In this document: one piece after another, positions 43,083 through 52,225 of the stretch | How positions within the stretch are numbered: position 1 is the first letter of the stretch | Layout of the letters: the number at the start of each line of letters is the position of its first letter | Translations under genes and position numbers: made by a program | Assembly (NCBI RefSeq): GCF_042653765.1 | Contig: NZ_JBHSEZ010000014.1 | Location: forward strand, 3,255-67,254 | From: Castellaniella denitrificans | GTDB taxonomy: Bacteria; Pseudomonadota; Gammaproteobacteria; Burkholderiales; Burkholderiaceae_B | Direction: 5' to 3' | Length of the DNA: 64,000 nt | Notes under the pieces: model-generated | Database searches by the model: none | Told to the model about the DNA's origin: nothing | What the model saw: only the letters and a program-made list of their open reading frames with translations

Positions 43083-43750
43083 GACCGCGCGCGGCTCCGG
43101 ATGAGTTCCATGTAGTCCGTGGGCGTATTGACCTCGAAGAACAGTTCGTCCTCCAAGGGCACGGATTGCACGCAAGGCGGACTGCAGGGCAGCAACTGGC
43201 CCGCGAACAGGTTCGAATGTTCGATGCAGCGCCTGCGCCACTGCCGCAGCACCTCGGGAGAGGAGACCTTGAACAGTCCGACCGACTCCGGATGCGCCAT
43301 GTCGCGTACCGGCCCCTGGTAGGGTTCGATCACGCGGCCCGCGTCATCGAGCACGCAGTGCACGGCCGACAGGCTGCGCTTTTCGCGCCGGGAAGTCAGC
43401 ACCAGATCAGGGACGTCCCGGTCCAGGCGCTCGATCAGGCGCCGCTCGATGAAGATATCGCCCGAAACCACATAGGCGGGCTCCTCGGTCAGGGCCAGTC
43501 CCAGGCTCATGGCATTGTTGGTCAGTGCCCATTCGGGATTGTGGATATAGTCCAGATCGGGATAAGCCTGCATGATCTGGATCGCCCTGAAACCCACGAC
43601 GACGATAATGCGCTTGCCCGCAAAGGCCTCGATGGCCCAATCCAGGATCGTCCGGCCGTCGGCCGGGTGCCGGATCAGGATCTTGCTGATCCCGTCGAGC
43701 TGCAGGCTCTTGCCGGCCGCCAGGATGATGACACGCTCCACCGCACTCAT
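43079..43750 (-). CDS. Small nucleotidyltransferase (LicC/MobA-like)
   Basis: A 223-residue NTP transferase with the GT-A-like fold of LicC and related cytidylyltransferases. The nucleotide loop is VIILAAGKSLQLDGISKILI (about 7-26; conserved Lys about 23), then RIIVVVGFRAIQIM, the LicC-like NPEWALTNNAMSLGLAL and the metal-binding VVSGDIFIE (Asp about 96), closing with the second acidic EVNTPTDYMEL. Relatives activate phosphocholine or aminoethylphosphonate with CTP. It overlaps both neighbours by 4 nt; next to the SerK-like gene it is a candidate to make a CDP-activated amino alcohol or amino acid. Confidence 0.8.
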   Translation of the reverse strand: MSAVERVIILAAGKSLQLDGISKILIRHPADGRTILDWAIEAFAGKRIIVVVGFRAIQIMQAYPDLDYIHNPEWALTNNAMSLGLALTEEPAYVVSGDIFIERRLIERLDRDVPDLVLTSRREKRSLSAVHCVLDDAGRVIEPYQGPVRDMAHPESVGLFKVSSPEVLRQWRRRCIEHSNLFAGQLLPCSPPCVQSVPLEDELFFEVNTPTDYMELIRSRARS

Positions 43751-44151
43751 TCGAACAGCTCCGCCAAGGGAAAACGGCAGGCAGGCAGGCCGCCGTCGGG
43801 AAACCGGTGCTTGACGGTCTTGTAGGGATAAGGATCCTCGGCCAGCGCGCGCCGGGTCACCTCGCGCCAATCGAACGCATGGTTCGGACGCAGGCTCCAG
43901 AGTTCGACGTCGGCGTAGCGGTAGCGCACCGCCGGAACCCACTTCAGCCCCAGCATCCGGGCGACTTCCATGCGATGCTGGCCGTCCAGCACCAGGTCAT
44001 GCGCATCGTCCAGCGCCAGCGGCTTGATCCAGACCCCTTCGGATCGGATCTTGTCGACCAGGCCCTGAACCCGTTTTCTGCTGAACCCCTCGATGTGCCT
44101 CAAGCGCTCCACCGGGACACGAACGATCAAGGCCGAATTCTCTGTACTCAT
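43747..44151 (-). CDS. SerK/SbnI-like ParB-fold small-molecule kinase
   Basis: A 134-residue ParB/sulfiredoxin-fold protein. The nucleotide-binding motif is LVLDGQHRMEVARMLGLKWVPA (DGQHR about 56-60). The later segment EVTRRALAEDPYPYKTVKHRF (KTVKH about 111-115) matches the K-T-x-R/K-H motif of the free-serine kinases SerK and SbnI rather than DNA-binding ParB. A Glu near residue 21 (RHIEGF) could be the catalytic acid. No DNA-binding domain is present. SerK and SbnI phosphorylate free L-serine; this protein could phosphorylate serine, threonine or a hydroxy acid for CMP activation by its neighbour. Confidence 0.6.
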   Translation of the reverse strand: MSTENSALIVRVPVERLRHIEGFSRKRVQGLVDKIRSEGVWIKPLALDDAHDLVLDGQHRMEVARMLGLKWVPAVRYRYADVELWSLRPNHAFDWREVTRRALAEDPYPYKTVKHRFPDGGLPACRFPLAELFE

Positions 44152-44175
44152 GGATAACCGACTGTAATTGAAAGA

Positions 44176-44985
44176 CTATCTCTCGTGATGCGCCCATGCG
44201 CCGTCGGCACCGGCCTGCGCCAGGAATGCCCGGGCCGCGGCATCGAGTTCGGCAGGCGTATTGAACGACGCCGCGAATCCCTCATCCACCTGCAATGCCC
44301 GGCAAGGCAGATCTCCCAAATGGACGATCCATGGGCGCATGTAGTACTGCCCCACGTCGTCGAGCATCGCCTGGCGGAACCGCCGATCGCAGTCGACTTC
44401 GCCCGGGCCGACATACAGCATGCCGAGCATCTTGCGCCACCCTTCGAATTCGGGCCGGTACACGGGCTGGTAGTCGATGGCATCGATGGCATCGCCAACG
44501 CGCGTGCGAACGATCCCGCCCGTCAACCCGGGGGCATACGCGCCGCGACACACCCAGAACGAATCGGATGATACCCGCATCCGTTCGAACACCAGATCCC
44601 AGACGCGATCATCGACCAGCAGGTCGGTTTCCACGACCAGGTAGCCCCGCTCGGGATGAGCCAGCGCCCGGACCCCGAGCTCGACCGACAGGATGTTGAC
44701 GTCCTCGCGGTAACGGGCATTGACCGCCGTGCGCACCCGATCGCCGTACCGGGCCGCCAGGTGCCCGGACAGCAACTGCGCGCCATGGCCCAGGACCACT
44801 ACGATCTCTCCGGTCGTCCTGGCAAGGATCGCATCCAGGATCCAATCGAGGACAGGCCTTCCGCCGACTTCCAGCAGCGCCTTGGGGATCCGCTCGGTCG
44901 ACGAGCCCATGCGGCTGCCCCGCCCCGCGGCCAATAGAATGACCGAGGGAGTTGCCTGTGGGCCATCGACCTCATGATTCTGCAC
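44176..44985 (-). CDS. Nucleotidyltransferase (sugar- or amino-alcohol-phosphate type)
   Basis: A 269-residue NTP transferase, first gene of the operon. The signature is VILLAAGRGSRMGSSTERIPKALLEVGG (about 14-41) with the catalytic Arg and Lys, followed by IVVVLGHGAQLL, VNARYREDVNILSVELG and the metal site VVETDLLVDD (about 116). The start is taken as a GTG at 44985 preceded by GGAGAG; an ATG at 45063 would add a 26-residue unusual leader. It resembles LicC/eukaryal-type cytidylyl- or uridylyltransferases. Two different nucleotidyltransferases in one operon suggest either two donors or a catalytic plus a non-canonical partner. Confidence 0.8.
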   Translation of the reverse strand: MQNHEVDGPQATPSVILLAAGRGSRMGSSTERIPKALLEVGGRPVLDWILDAILARTTGEIVVVLGHGAQLLSGHLAARYGDRVRTAVNARYREDVNILSVELGVRALAHPERGYLVVETDLLVDDRVWDLVFERMRVSSDSFWVCRGAYAPGLTGGIVRTRVGDAIDAIDYQPVYRPEFEGWRKMLGMLYVGPGEVDCDRRFRQAMLDDVGQYYMRPWIVHLGDLPCRALQVDEGFAASFNTPAELDAAARAFLAQAGADGAWAHHER

Positions 44986-45109
44986 GGCCAGCTCTCCATA
45001 CCCAGGCCGATAGAGCCTGTTTTTTCCTAGTGAGGAAGAATAGCAGGAGACAAAGGCGGGCAATGGCGGGAAAAGAGGGGAATTGGCGGCAGCGCTAGAC
45101 GTATTTCCC

Positions 45110-45694
45110 TCACCTCACCCTCAACCCATCCAGCTGCCAGACCGACAGGTCGAAAGACTTCTCGCGCATCCCCAGCGGCAGCCGGTCATAGGGATACACC
45201 ACGAACAGCGGCCCCTTGTCGCGCGGGGACATGGGCTTGCCGTCCATGCGCAGCGCGATGATCACGTCGTACGCCTCGGCATGTTCGAAGGGAATGTCGG
45301 CGGTGTAGTCGTTGACCGCGACGGCTTCGATGTGGGTGCCGTGGGCGCCCGCGGCGGCCAGCACGTCGCGCAGCAGCGGCCCCTGGAACGACACGGGGCG
45401 CAGATACCAGGGGGTGGTCACCTTGTAGGTCCGTTGCGGCAGCGCCTCCAGTGCGCGCATGTCGAAACGCGTCCGGCGGCCCTGGCTCTCCACCGTCAGC
45501 ACGATCTTGCCGGGGGATTCCGATTGCGCGTGCACCGCGATTTCCCGTGGGTGGATGAAGGCCGCGACCAGGACCGCCACGGCCGCAAGCAAGACGAGGT
45601 AAAGCCCACCCAGCAATACCAGGCGCCGGCCGTCCACCCGGCGATGGCGGCGCCCGCGCAGGGCTTGCGGCTTGCGGCGCGGGAAGGCGTTCAT
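45110..45694 (-). CDS. Membrane-anchored SUOX-fold (molybdopterin-oxidoreductase-like) protein
   Basis: A 194-residue protein with one N-terminal membrane anchor (about 25-46) and a periplasmic domain with sulfite-oxidase-like blocks: MRALEALPQRTYKVTTPWYL, VSFQGPLLRDVLAAAG and KGPLFVVYPYDRLP. Molybdopterin ligands (the Cys) are absent, as in many proteins of this small family. The start overlaps the HD-GYP gene stop (ATGA). Such proteins often accompany diguanylate cyclase or HD-GYP receptors, possibly as a ligand sensor; the role is not known. Confidence 0.75.
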   Translation of the reverse strand: MNAFPRRKPQALRGRRHRRVDGRRLVLLGGLYLVLLAAVAVLVAAFIHPREIAVHAQSESPGKIVLTVESQGRRTRFDMRALEALPQRTYKVTTPWYLRPVSFQGPLLRDVLAAAGAHGTHIEAVAVNDYTADIPFEHAEAYDVIIALRMDGKPMSPRDKGPLFVVYPYDRLPLGMREKSFDLSVWQLDGLRVR

Positions 45695-48585
45695 GCCGAT
45701 TCCTCCGCCCGCGCGGCGCGCGCGAGCGCCTCGGCATCCACGTCGTCGATCTGCTCCGGACGCATGAAGGTCCGCGCATAGTCCAGCCACACCCGGCTGC
45801 GCAGGAAATACTGAAACAGCTCGGGGTCCAGATGCCCGCCCCGGCACATGGTGGCCATGATGCCCAGCGATTCGGACAGGGACTTGGGCGGCTTGTAGGG
45901 CCGGTCGGCCGCCGTGAGGGCCTCGAACACGTCCGCCAGCGCCATGATCCGCTCGGTGGTGTCCAGTTGCTCGCCGCGCAGGCGCCGCGGATAGCCGTTG
46001 CCGTCCATGCGTTCATGGTGATTGGCCGCGATGTCGGGTACCCGCTCCAGATGGGGCGGCCAGGGCAGGCTTTTGAGCATGATGAGCGTCTGCACGATAT
46101 GGTCGTTGATGGCGAAGCGGTCCTCGTCGGTCAGCGTGCCGCGCTGGATGGCCAGGTTGTGCAGTTCGCCCATGTTTCGCCGGTGTTCGGGCAGCGTCAT
46201 GTCGAACCCCCAGATGTTGCGCGGATCGCCGCGCTCCACGGCGGGCCGCCGCGCATCGTCCCAGGGCACGACGTGATGAGACTGGTCGGCCAGCAGGCGC
46301 TCGGTGGCGGGCAGCGAGGGCGGCGCGGGGCGGCTGCCGGCGAGCCGCGCGCCCTCCTGCGCGTCCAGGCCCAGCGTATCGTCGAAATGGCGCCGCCAGG
46401 TCTGCGCGCCGATGGCGCGCAGGCGCTCGATGGCGCCGTCGGACAGGAATTCGCCGCCGATATTGCATTGCGCGACGAAACGGAAGTCTTCGCGCAGTTG
46501 CACCTGACACGCATCGCGCCGGGATTCGGCAGCGTGCGCGTCTTCGCCGTCCAGGCGGGCCCGCAGGCAGTCGATCTCGGCGTCGCGCCAGAGCGCTTCG
46601 AAGCGCATGCGGATCTCATGGATGCGGTTATAGATGACTTCCAGCTTGGTGGCCTTGTCCATGATGTGCTCGGCGCTCGTCACCTTGCCGCAATCGTGCA
46701 GCCAGGCCGCGAGGCGGAACGCTTCGCGCTCGTCCTCGTCGAGCCGGAAATCGGCGTACGGGCCGCTGGCCTCGGCCTCCATGCGGTCGGCCAGCAGGAT
46801 GGCCAGTTTCGGCACCCGTTCGCAGTGCCCGCCGGTGTAGGGGCTCTTGGCGTCGATGGCGTCGGCCAGGATGTGGGTGATGGATTCGAACAGCCGGCGC
46901 TGCGCCTCGATGAGCTGGCGCGTCTCGATGGCCACGGCCAGCATGCCGGTCAGGCGCTCGGCGAAGGCCAGGAACGCGGGCGCCGCATGGTCCCGGTCCT
47001 CGTCGAGGATCAGCATGAGCAGTCCCTGCGACTGGCTGTCGCGGCCGCGCAATGCGAAAACGACGCGGCGGTGATGCCTGCCCTGATCCTGGCCCCCGCC
47101 GCCAGCCAGCGCCGCGTCGCCCTCGTGCGCATCCATCGAATCGGGCAGCGCGTCCTGCTCCCCGAACGCGGCCACGCGGGCCAGGCGGCTGCGCTCGCGG
47201 TCGGACAGATACACGGCGCCGCCCTTGCAGCGCGTGGCATGGACGAATTTTTCCAGCACCTGCGCGAGCATGGTCTCGATCCGGGGCTCGGAACCCAGCA
47301 CCCGGCTGATGTCGAGCAGCGATTCCATCGAGCCCGCGACCTTGTCCATCACGCCGTTGAGCGCCTCCACCTCGCGCAGCGCCGAGGCGGACCGTTCCTT
47401 CCGGCGGCGGAAGTTGAACCGCGACATGCGCAGCGCCTGCGCCGCGATCCCCTCCAGCGCGCGCCCCACGGCACTGCCGACCAGCCAGCCGAGCGGCAGG
47501 AACAGCAGGATCAGCGCGACCGATATCAGGATCATGCGGGTGCGGTTGAGCGCCAGCACGCCCAGCAGCTCGTCGACGGGCGCGGCGCTCAGCAGCCGCA
47601 TGTCCACGCCGTCGATGCCATCGAAGGGCAACGCCACCCCGATCCACTCGCGTCCGCCGGACTCGTAGGAGACGACCCGGCCGTCGGCGGCGGCGACCTG
47701 CCGCAGGCGCGTCAGCGCGCCGACGCCCAGTGTATCCAGCGTGCGCACGTCGAAATCGTCCCAGGCGTTCCGGCGTGTCAGCAGCGCCTCCATGTCGCGG
47801 TAGCCGATCACCGCGCCATCCTCATCCACCAACGCCAGTTCGGCGCCGGGCGTCATGCGCAGGCTGCCCAGCGCCTCGCCCAGGTCCTCCAGCGTCACGT
47901 CCACCGCCACGACGGCCCGCCCCGAGTGAGCCAGGCGGGAGAGCGTGATGCCCACCTGGCGGGTCGAGAAGAAGACATAGGGCCTGGAGGTGACGGTGGA
48001 CACCGTATCCATCGCGCCGATGTACCAGGGCCGCTCGCGCGGGTCGAACCGGTAATCGGGCTCGGGCCGGCGCAGCACCAGGTCGTGCCTGGCATCGTAG
48101 AACAGGAACAGTCCGTGGCGCTCGCCGTCCTCGCCGAGCGTCACCGACTGCACGAGATAGTTGGCCTGGGGCGGCGCCTGGAATTGCTCGCGGATGTCGC
48201 GCCGGTCCAGCGCCCGCATCAGCAGGAAGTCGCCGTTCTCATAGCCGATGTGGATGGCCGACACCAGGGGATTCTCGGTGAGTTCGGCCGCCAGGACACT
48301 GCGCCGCGCCAGCCGGTCTTCGAGCCGTTTCGCATCGATCACCGGATCGAATGCCAGGATGCGCAACGAGGCCGAGCCCGGCTCGACGATGCGGCGCGCC
48401 CGCTCGGCCACGATCTGGCTCGTGTCGCGCGCCGCCATCGCGGCCATGTCCAGCAGGATGGCCCGAGAGCCATACCAGCTGAGCGCGATCAACGCCACGG
48501 CGACGAGCGCCATCGCCGCGACCGCGATGCCGGCGATGACGAACCTGATCGGCCATGCGCGCGTCACGCGAGGTGCTTGTGGCAT
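45691..48585 (-). CDS. HD-GYP cyclic-di-GMP phosphodiesterase with dCache sensor
   Basis: A 964-residue membrane receptor. TM1 is at about 15-40, a double Cache sensor covers about 45-340, TM2 about 350-375, then a short HAMP-like helix, a GAF domain (about 425-560; ARCKGGAVYLSDRERSRLARVAAFGE) and a C-terminal HD-GYP domain (about 590-930). The HD pair is AAWLHDCGKVTSAEHIMDKATKL (about 626) and the GYP loop is ANHHERMDGNGYPRRLRG (about 857). An insertion of about 140 residues separates them. It should degrade c-di-GMP and so promote motility. An ATG at 48585 with GGAGAG is preferred to the one at 48597. Confidence 0.9.
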   Translation of the reverse strand: MPQAPRVTRAWPIRFVIAGIAVAAMALVAVALIALSWYGSRAILLDMAAMAARDTSQIVAERARRIVEPGSASLRILAFDPVIDAKRLEDRLARRSVLAAELTENPLVSAIHIGYENGDFLLMRALDRRDIREQFQAPPQANYLVQSVTLGEDGERHGLFLFYDARHDLVLRRPEPDYRFDPRERPWYIGAMDTVSTVTSRPYVFFSTRQVGITLSRLAHSGRAVVAVDVTLEDLGEALGSLRMTPGAELALVDEDGAVIGYRDMEALLTRRNAWDDFDVRTLDTLGVGALTRLRQVAAADGRVVSYESGGREWIGVALPFDGIDGVDMRLLSAAPVDELLGVLALNRTRMILISVALILLFLPLGWLVGSAVGRALEGIAAQALRMSRFNFRRRKERSASALREVEALNGVMDKVAGSMESLLDISRVLGSEPRIETMLAQVLEKFVHATRCKGGAVYLSDRERSRLARVAAFGEQDALPDSMDAHEGDAALAGGGGQDQGRHHRRVVFALRGRDSQSQGLLMLILDEDRDHAAPAFLAFAERLTGMLAVAIETRQLIEAQRRLFESITHILADAIDAKSPYTGGHCERVPKLAILLADRMEAEASGPYADFRLDEDEREAFRLAAWLHDCGKVTSAEHIMDKATKLEVIYNRIHEIRMRFEALWRDAEIDCLRARLDGEDAHAAESRRDACQVQLREDFRFVAQCNIGGEFLSDGAIERLRAIGAQTWRRHFDDTLGLDAQEGARLAGSRPAPPSLPATERLLADQSHHVVPWDDARRPAVERGDPRNIWGFDMTLPEHRRNMGELHNLAIQRGTLTDEDRFAINDHIVQTLIMLKSLPWPPHLERVPDIAANHHERMDGNGYPRRLRGEQLDTTERIMALADVFEALTAADRPYKPPKSLSESLGIMATMCRGGHLDPELFQYFLRSRVWLDYARTFMRPEQIDDVDAEALARAARAEESA

Positions 48586-48802
48586 GGATCTCTCCATGGG
48601 TCGTCAGGAGAAGATTTTTTCGGAATGTCGTTGTTACGTTGTTAGTATCCGCCTGTTCGTGGCGGGACGCCATCCATCGCACGAACCGGCGCGGAGATCC
48701 GGACCTTCCCGGATCGTCGTCCGCGGCATTGATCCAGGGCCCTCGTGCTAGCATGAGACTTCGGCCCGATGCGGGCTCCCCGCCCGGGACCGGCCCGCCC
48801 CC

Positions 48803-49681
48803 ATGAAAAAAAGCACCCAGACCGCCCTGACATCGGGCCTGCTTCGAGGTCTTTCCGCCCTGCCCTACGGGCTGGTCGCCCGGATGGGCGAAACGCTGGG
48901 ATCCCTGCTGTACCTGATCCCGGGAAAACGCAGGCACATCCTGCACACCAACCTGCGCCTGTGCTTTCCGGAACAATCCGAGGACCAGCGCAGGCGTCTG
49001 GCGCGCGCCACCTTCCAGCACGTCATCCGCAGCTACCTGGAACGCGGCCTGCAATGGTACGGCAGCGAGCAAACCATCACGAGCCTGGTGGAACTGGACA
49101 GCGCCATCGACCTGCGGGACCGCTACGACCAGCCGACCATATTCCTCGGCTTCCATTTCGTCGCCATCGAGGCCGCCTGCATGTATTACTCGATACGGCA
49201 CCCGGTCGCGTCCATCTATACCCCGATGTCGGACGGCGCGACGGATGCGATCTCCAGGGAACGGCGTTCGCGATTCGGCACGACGATGATCCCGCGCCAC
49301 GGCAGCGCCCGCGACATCCTGGGCATCTTGAAATCCGGCAGGCCCATCATGCTGGCCGCGGACATGGACTTCGGGCTGCGCGATTCGTTATTCGTACCGT
49401 TCTTCGGCGTGCCGGCCTGCACCCTGACCGCCGTGTCGCGCCTGGCGCACTTGAGCGGCGCGCGCGTAGTGCCCTTCGTCTCGCAGGTGCTTCCCGGCTA
49501 CCGCGGCTACAAGCTGCGCATCTATCCGGCCCTGCCGGAGTTCCCGAGCGGCGACGTACGGGCCGATGCGCTGGCGATGAACCAATTCCTCGAGGCGCGC
49601 ATCCGCGAGACGCCCGATCAATACTACTGGGTGCACCGCCGGTTCAAGCGCCGCCCGCACGGCGAGGCGCCGGTTTACTGA
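48803..49681 (+). CDS. Lipid A biosynthesis acyltransferase (LpxL/HtrB family)
   Basis: A 292-residue inner-membrane late acyltransferase. The catalytic H-x4-E/D motif is GFHFVAIEAA (about 118-125), with the family blocks PGKRRHILHTNLRLCFPE, ESGRPIMLAADMDF-like (KSGRPIMLAADMDFGLRDSLFVPFFG) and the C-terminal QYYWVHRRFKRRP. It adds a secondary acyl chain to lipid A. It is transcribed alone, divergent from the HD-GYP gene. Confidence 0.92.
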   Translation: MKKSTQTALTSGLLRGLSALPYGLVARMGETLGSLLYLIPGKRRHILHTNLRLCFPEQSEDQRRRLARATFQHVIRSYLERGLQWYGSEQTITSLVELDSAIDLRDRYDQPTIFLGFHFVAIEAACMYYSIRHPVASIYTPMSDGATDAISRERRSRFGTTMIPRHGSARDILGILKSGRPIMLAADMDFGLRDSLFVPFFGVPACTLTAVSRLAHLSGARVVPFVSQVLPGYRGYKLRIYPALPEFPSGDVRADALAMNQFLEARIRETPDQYYWVHRRFKRRPHGEAPVY

Positions 49682-49817
49682 ACACTCCCGCGAAGCCGCG
49701 GCGCGTGGCCGCCGCGGCGTGCCCGGTGTATTCTCCATCTACCGCCGCCGCATCGCTCCGATGGCGCGGCGGCCGGCCCGAGCCCCTGTCCGTTGCGCAC
49801 ACCGGAGTGAATGCCCT

Positions 49818-51236
49818 ATGAAACTGAGCTTTCTCGGAGCGGCCCGCGAAGTCACCGGTTCGTGCTTTCTGGTGGAAACCGCGAATGCCCGCTTCCTGGT
49901 GGATTGCGGCATGATCCAGGGCGGCCGCGAGGCCGAGTCCCGAAACCGCAAGCCCTTCGGATTCGATCCGCCGGCCATCGATTTCGTCCTGCTCACCCAT
50001 GCCCACATCGACCACAGCGGCCTGCTGCCCAAGCTCGCCCGCGCCGGATTCAAGGGGCCGATCTACACCACGGGAGCCACCGCCGAACTGCTCGAAGTGA
50101 TGCTGCCCGACAGCGCCCACATCCAGGAAACCGACGCCAGGCGCGAGGCCAGGCACCCCAGGGGAAAAAACCCGATGCCGCCGCTGTACACCCTGCAGGA
50201 TGCGCAGGAATGCCTGAAACGGGTGCGGAGCATCGGCTACGACCACGAATTCGCACCCCACCCCGATATACGCTGCCGGCTGCGCGACGCCGGACATATC
50301 CTCGGTTCGGCCATCATCGAAATTTCGGTCACGGAGCATGGCCGCGCCACCAGGCTGGTGTTCAGCGGCGATCTGGGCCAGCCCGGGCGGCCGATCCTGC
50401 GCGATCCCACGCCGATCCCGGAAGCCGACATCCTGGTGATGGAATCCACCTACGGCGATCGCCTGCACCAGGATCTGGCGGCCACCGAAGACGAGATGAT
50501 CGCCTTCGTCGAGCAAACCCTGTTCAAGCGCGGCGGCAACGTCATCATGCCGGCGTTCGCGGTCGGCCGCACCCAGCAGGTGCTCTATCACCTGCACCGC
50601 TTCGTATGCGAGGGACGGCTGCGGCGCCCCCAGGTGTTCGTCGATTCGCCGATGGCCACCGAAGTCACCCGCATCACCCGCCGGCACCTGGAGCTTTTCG
50701 ACGAAGAGGCCCGGCACCTGGCGGGCTGGCACGAACGCGGCGCCGACATTCCCTACCTGCACTTCACCGCCAGCGTGGAGGAATCCATGGCGCTGAACCA
50801 GATCCGCTCCGGGGCCATCATCATTTCCGCCAGCGGCATGTGCGACGCCGGACGCATCCGCCACCACCTGCGCCACAATCTGCCGCGACGCGAATGCGGC
50901 GTGCTGATTTCCGGCTTCCAGGCGCAGGGAACGCTGGGCCGGCGCCTGGTCGACGGCGCGAAGCGGGTGCGCCTGTTCGGCGAGGACATCCCCGTGCGCG
51001 CCGAGGTCCACAGCATCGGCGGCCTCTCCGCGCACGCCGATCAGGCCGCCCTGCTGGACTGGGCGGGCCATTTCCGCCGGCCGCCGGCCCTGACCTTCGT
51101 GGTGCACGGCGAACCGGAGGCGGCGCAGGTATTGGCCGACAGGCTGCGCCAGAAGCCCGGCTGGCGGGTGACGATCCCCGAACACGGCCAGACGGCACAC
51201 TGGCCGCAATCACCACATCCAGGGTGGACACCATGA
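49818..51236 (+). CDS. MBL-fold/beta-CASP RNA-processing exonuclease-like hydrolase
   Basis: A 472-residue metallo-beta-lactamase with beta-CASP domain, of the YsnP/CPSF-like branch. Metal ligands are LLTHAHIDHSGLLPKLAR (about 55-61), DAGHILGSAII (about 158) and VFSGDLGQ (about 181); the beta-CASP part has NVIMPAFAVGRTQQVLYHL, SASGMCDAGRIRHHL and IGGLSAHADQ, with the Zn-dependent RNA-specificity KH replaced by the bacterial form. It probably cleaves RNA. It overlaps the LOG gene by 4 nt. The ATG at 49818 gives the conserved MKLSFLGAAREVTGSCF start. Confidence 0.9.
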   Translation: MKLSFLGAAREVTGSCFLVETANARFLVDCGMIQGGREAESRNRKPFGFDPPAIDFVLLTHAHIDHSGLLPKLARAGFKGPIYTTGATAELLEVMLPDSAHIQETDARREARHPRGKNPMPPLYTLQDAQECLKRVRSIGYDHEFAPHPDIRCRLRDAGHILGSAIIEISVTEHGRATRLVFSGDLGQPGRPILRDPTPIPEADILVMESTYGDRLHQDLAATEDEMIAFVEQTLFKRGGNVIMPAFAVGRTQQVLYHLHRFVCEGRLRRPQVFVDSPMATEVTRITRRHLELFDEEARHLAGWHERGADIPYLHFTASVEESMALNQIRSGAIIISASGMCDAGRIRHHLRHNLPRRECGVLISGFQAQGTLGRRLVDGAKRVRLFGEDIPVRAEVHSIGGLSAHADQAALLDWAGHFRRPPALTFVVHGEPEAAQVLADRLRQKPGWRVTIPEHGQTAHWPQSPHPGWTP

Positions 51237-52204
51237 ATGACTCATCCTCCAGCCGGCGACCACGACAGCCGGACACTTCCCCCGAACCGTGCGACTGCTG
51301 CCCTCCCGGCGGATTCGCCGGAGGAGCGCCACGGGACGAGGGGGAGCGCCTGCGAGCCATCATGGATTCGCCCACGTACCGGCTCGCGTACGAGGACATG
51401 GACCTGCTCACCCAAAGAGACCTGCGCCCCCTGCGCCTGCAGCTCGAACTGCTCAAGCCCGAGCGCGGGCTGGACGAGCAGGGCGTGCACTCGACCGTGG
51501 TGGTCTTCGGCAGCGCGCGCGTGCGCGACGCCGCCACCGCGCGCGACCGGCTCGCCGCGCTGGAGAGGCGCGGGGACGCCGCACCGGCGGATCCGTCCCT
51601 GGAACGGGAACTGGCCCTGGCCCGCCGCCGCGTGGAGCAGGCGCGATACTACGAAGAGGCGCGGCGCTTCGCCCGGCTGATCTCGGCACGCTTCCAGCAG
51701 GAAAAGCGGTGCGATTTCGTCGTCGTCACCGGGGGCGGGCCGGGCATCATGGAGGCGGCCAACAGGGGCGCGTTCGAGGCCAACGCGCGCTCGATCGGAC
51801 TGAACATCACCCTGCCGCACGAGCAGGCGCCCAATTCCTACATCACGCCGGAACTGGCATTCCGCTTCCACTACTTCGCGCTGCGCAAGATGCATTTCCT
51901 GATCCATGCGCGCGCCCTGGTCTCCTTTCCAGGAGGCTACGGCACGATGGACGAGCTGTTCGAAGTGCTGACCCTGATCCAGACCGGCAAGATGCCCCGG
52001 ATTCCCGTGGTGCTCGTCGGGCGGGCGTTCTGGCGCCGCGTCATCGATTTCGACTACCTGATCGACGAGGGCTACATCGCGGCGGGGGACACCGGACTGT
52101 TCGAATACGCCGACGACGCCGACGAGATCATCGCCGCCCTGGAACGCTTCTACGCGGACGCCATGGAGAAAGGCGCCGCGGAGCGTCCCGGATCCATCGC
52201 CTGA
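51233..52204 (+). CDS. LOG/TIGR00730 family Rossmann-fold protein
   Basis: A 323-residue protein of the LOG/lysine decarboxylase-like superfamily (cytokinin phosphoribohydrolase fold). The core motif is LVSFPGGYGTMDELFEVLTLIQTGKM (about 232-257), preceded by VVVTGGGPGIMEAANRGAFEA (about 163-183). An N-terminal Cys/Pro-rich extension and a long helical insert set it apart from short LOG proteins. Members hydrolyse nucleoside 5'-monophosphates or have unknown substrates. It is cotranscribed with the MBL gene (ATGA). Confidence 0.88.
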   Translation: MNDSSSSRRPRQPDTSPEPCDCCPPGGFAGGAPRDEGERLRAIMDSPTYRLAYEDMDLLTQRDLRPLRLQLELLKPERGLDEQGVHSTVVVFGSARVRDAATARDRLAALERRGDAAPADPSLERELALARRRVEQARYYEEARRFARLISARFQQEKRCDFVVVTGGGPGIMEAANRGAFEANARSIGLNITLPHEQAPNSYITPELAFRFHYFALRKMHFLIHARALVSFPGGYGTMDELFEVLTLIQTGKMPRIPVVLVGRAFWRRVIDFDYLIDEGYIAAGDTGLFEYADDADEIIAALERFYADAMEKGAAERPGSIA

Positions 52205-52225
52205 ACCCGAGGCGCCGGAAGACGC

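Noticed and set aside
41823..43241. Upstream extension of the DUF711 gene to an ATG at 43241
   Set aside because: The extra residues are a shadow of the overlapping nucleotidyltransferase; the ATG at 43082 gives the family start and a 4-nt overlap.
45832..48645. Open frame of 937 codons on the plus strand
   Set aside because: Antisense of the HD-GYP gene, which has clear domains; composition is that of a shadow frame.
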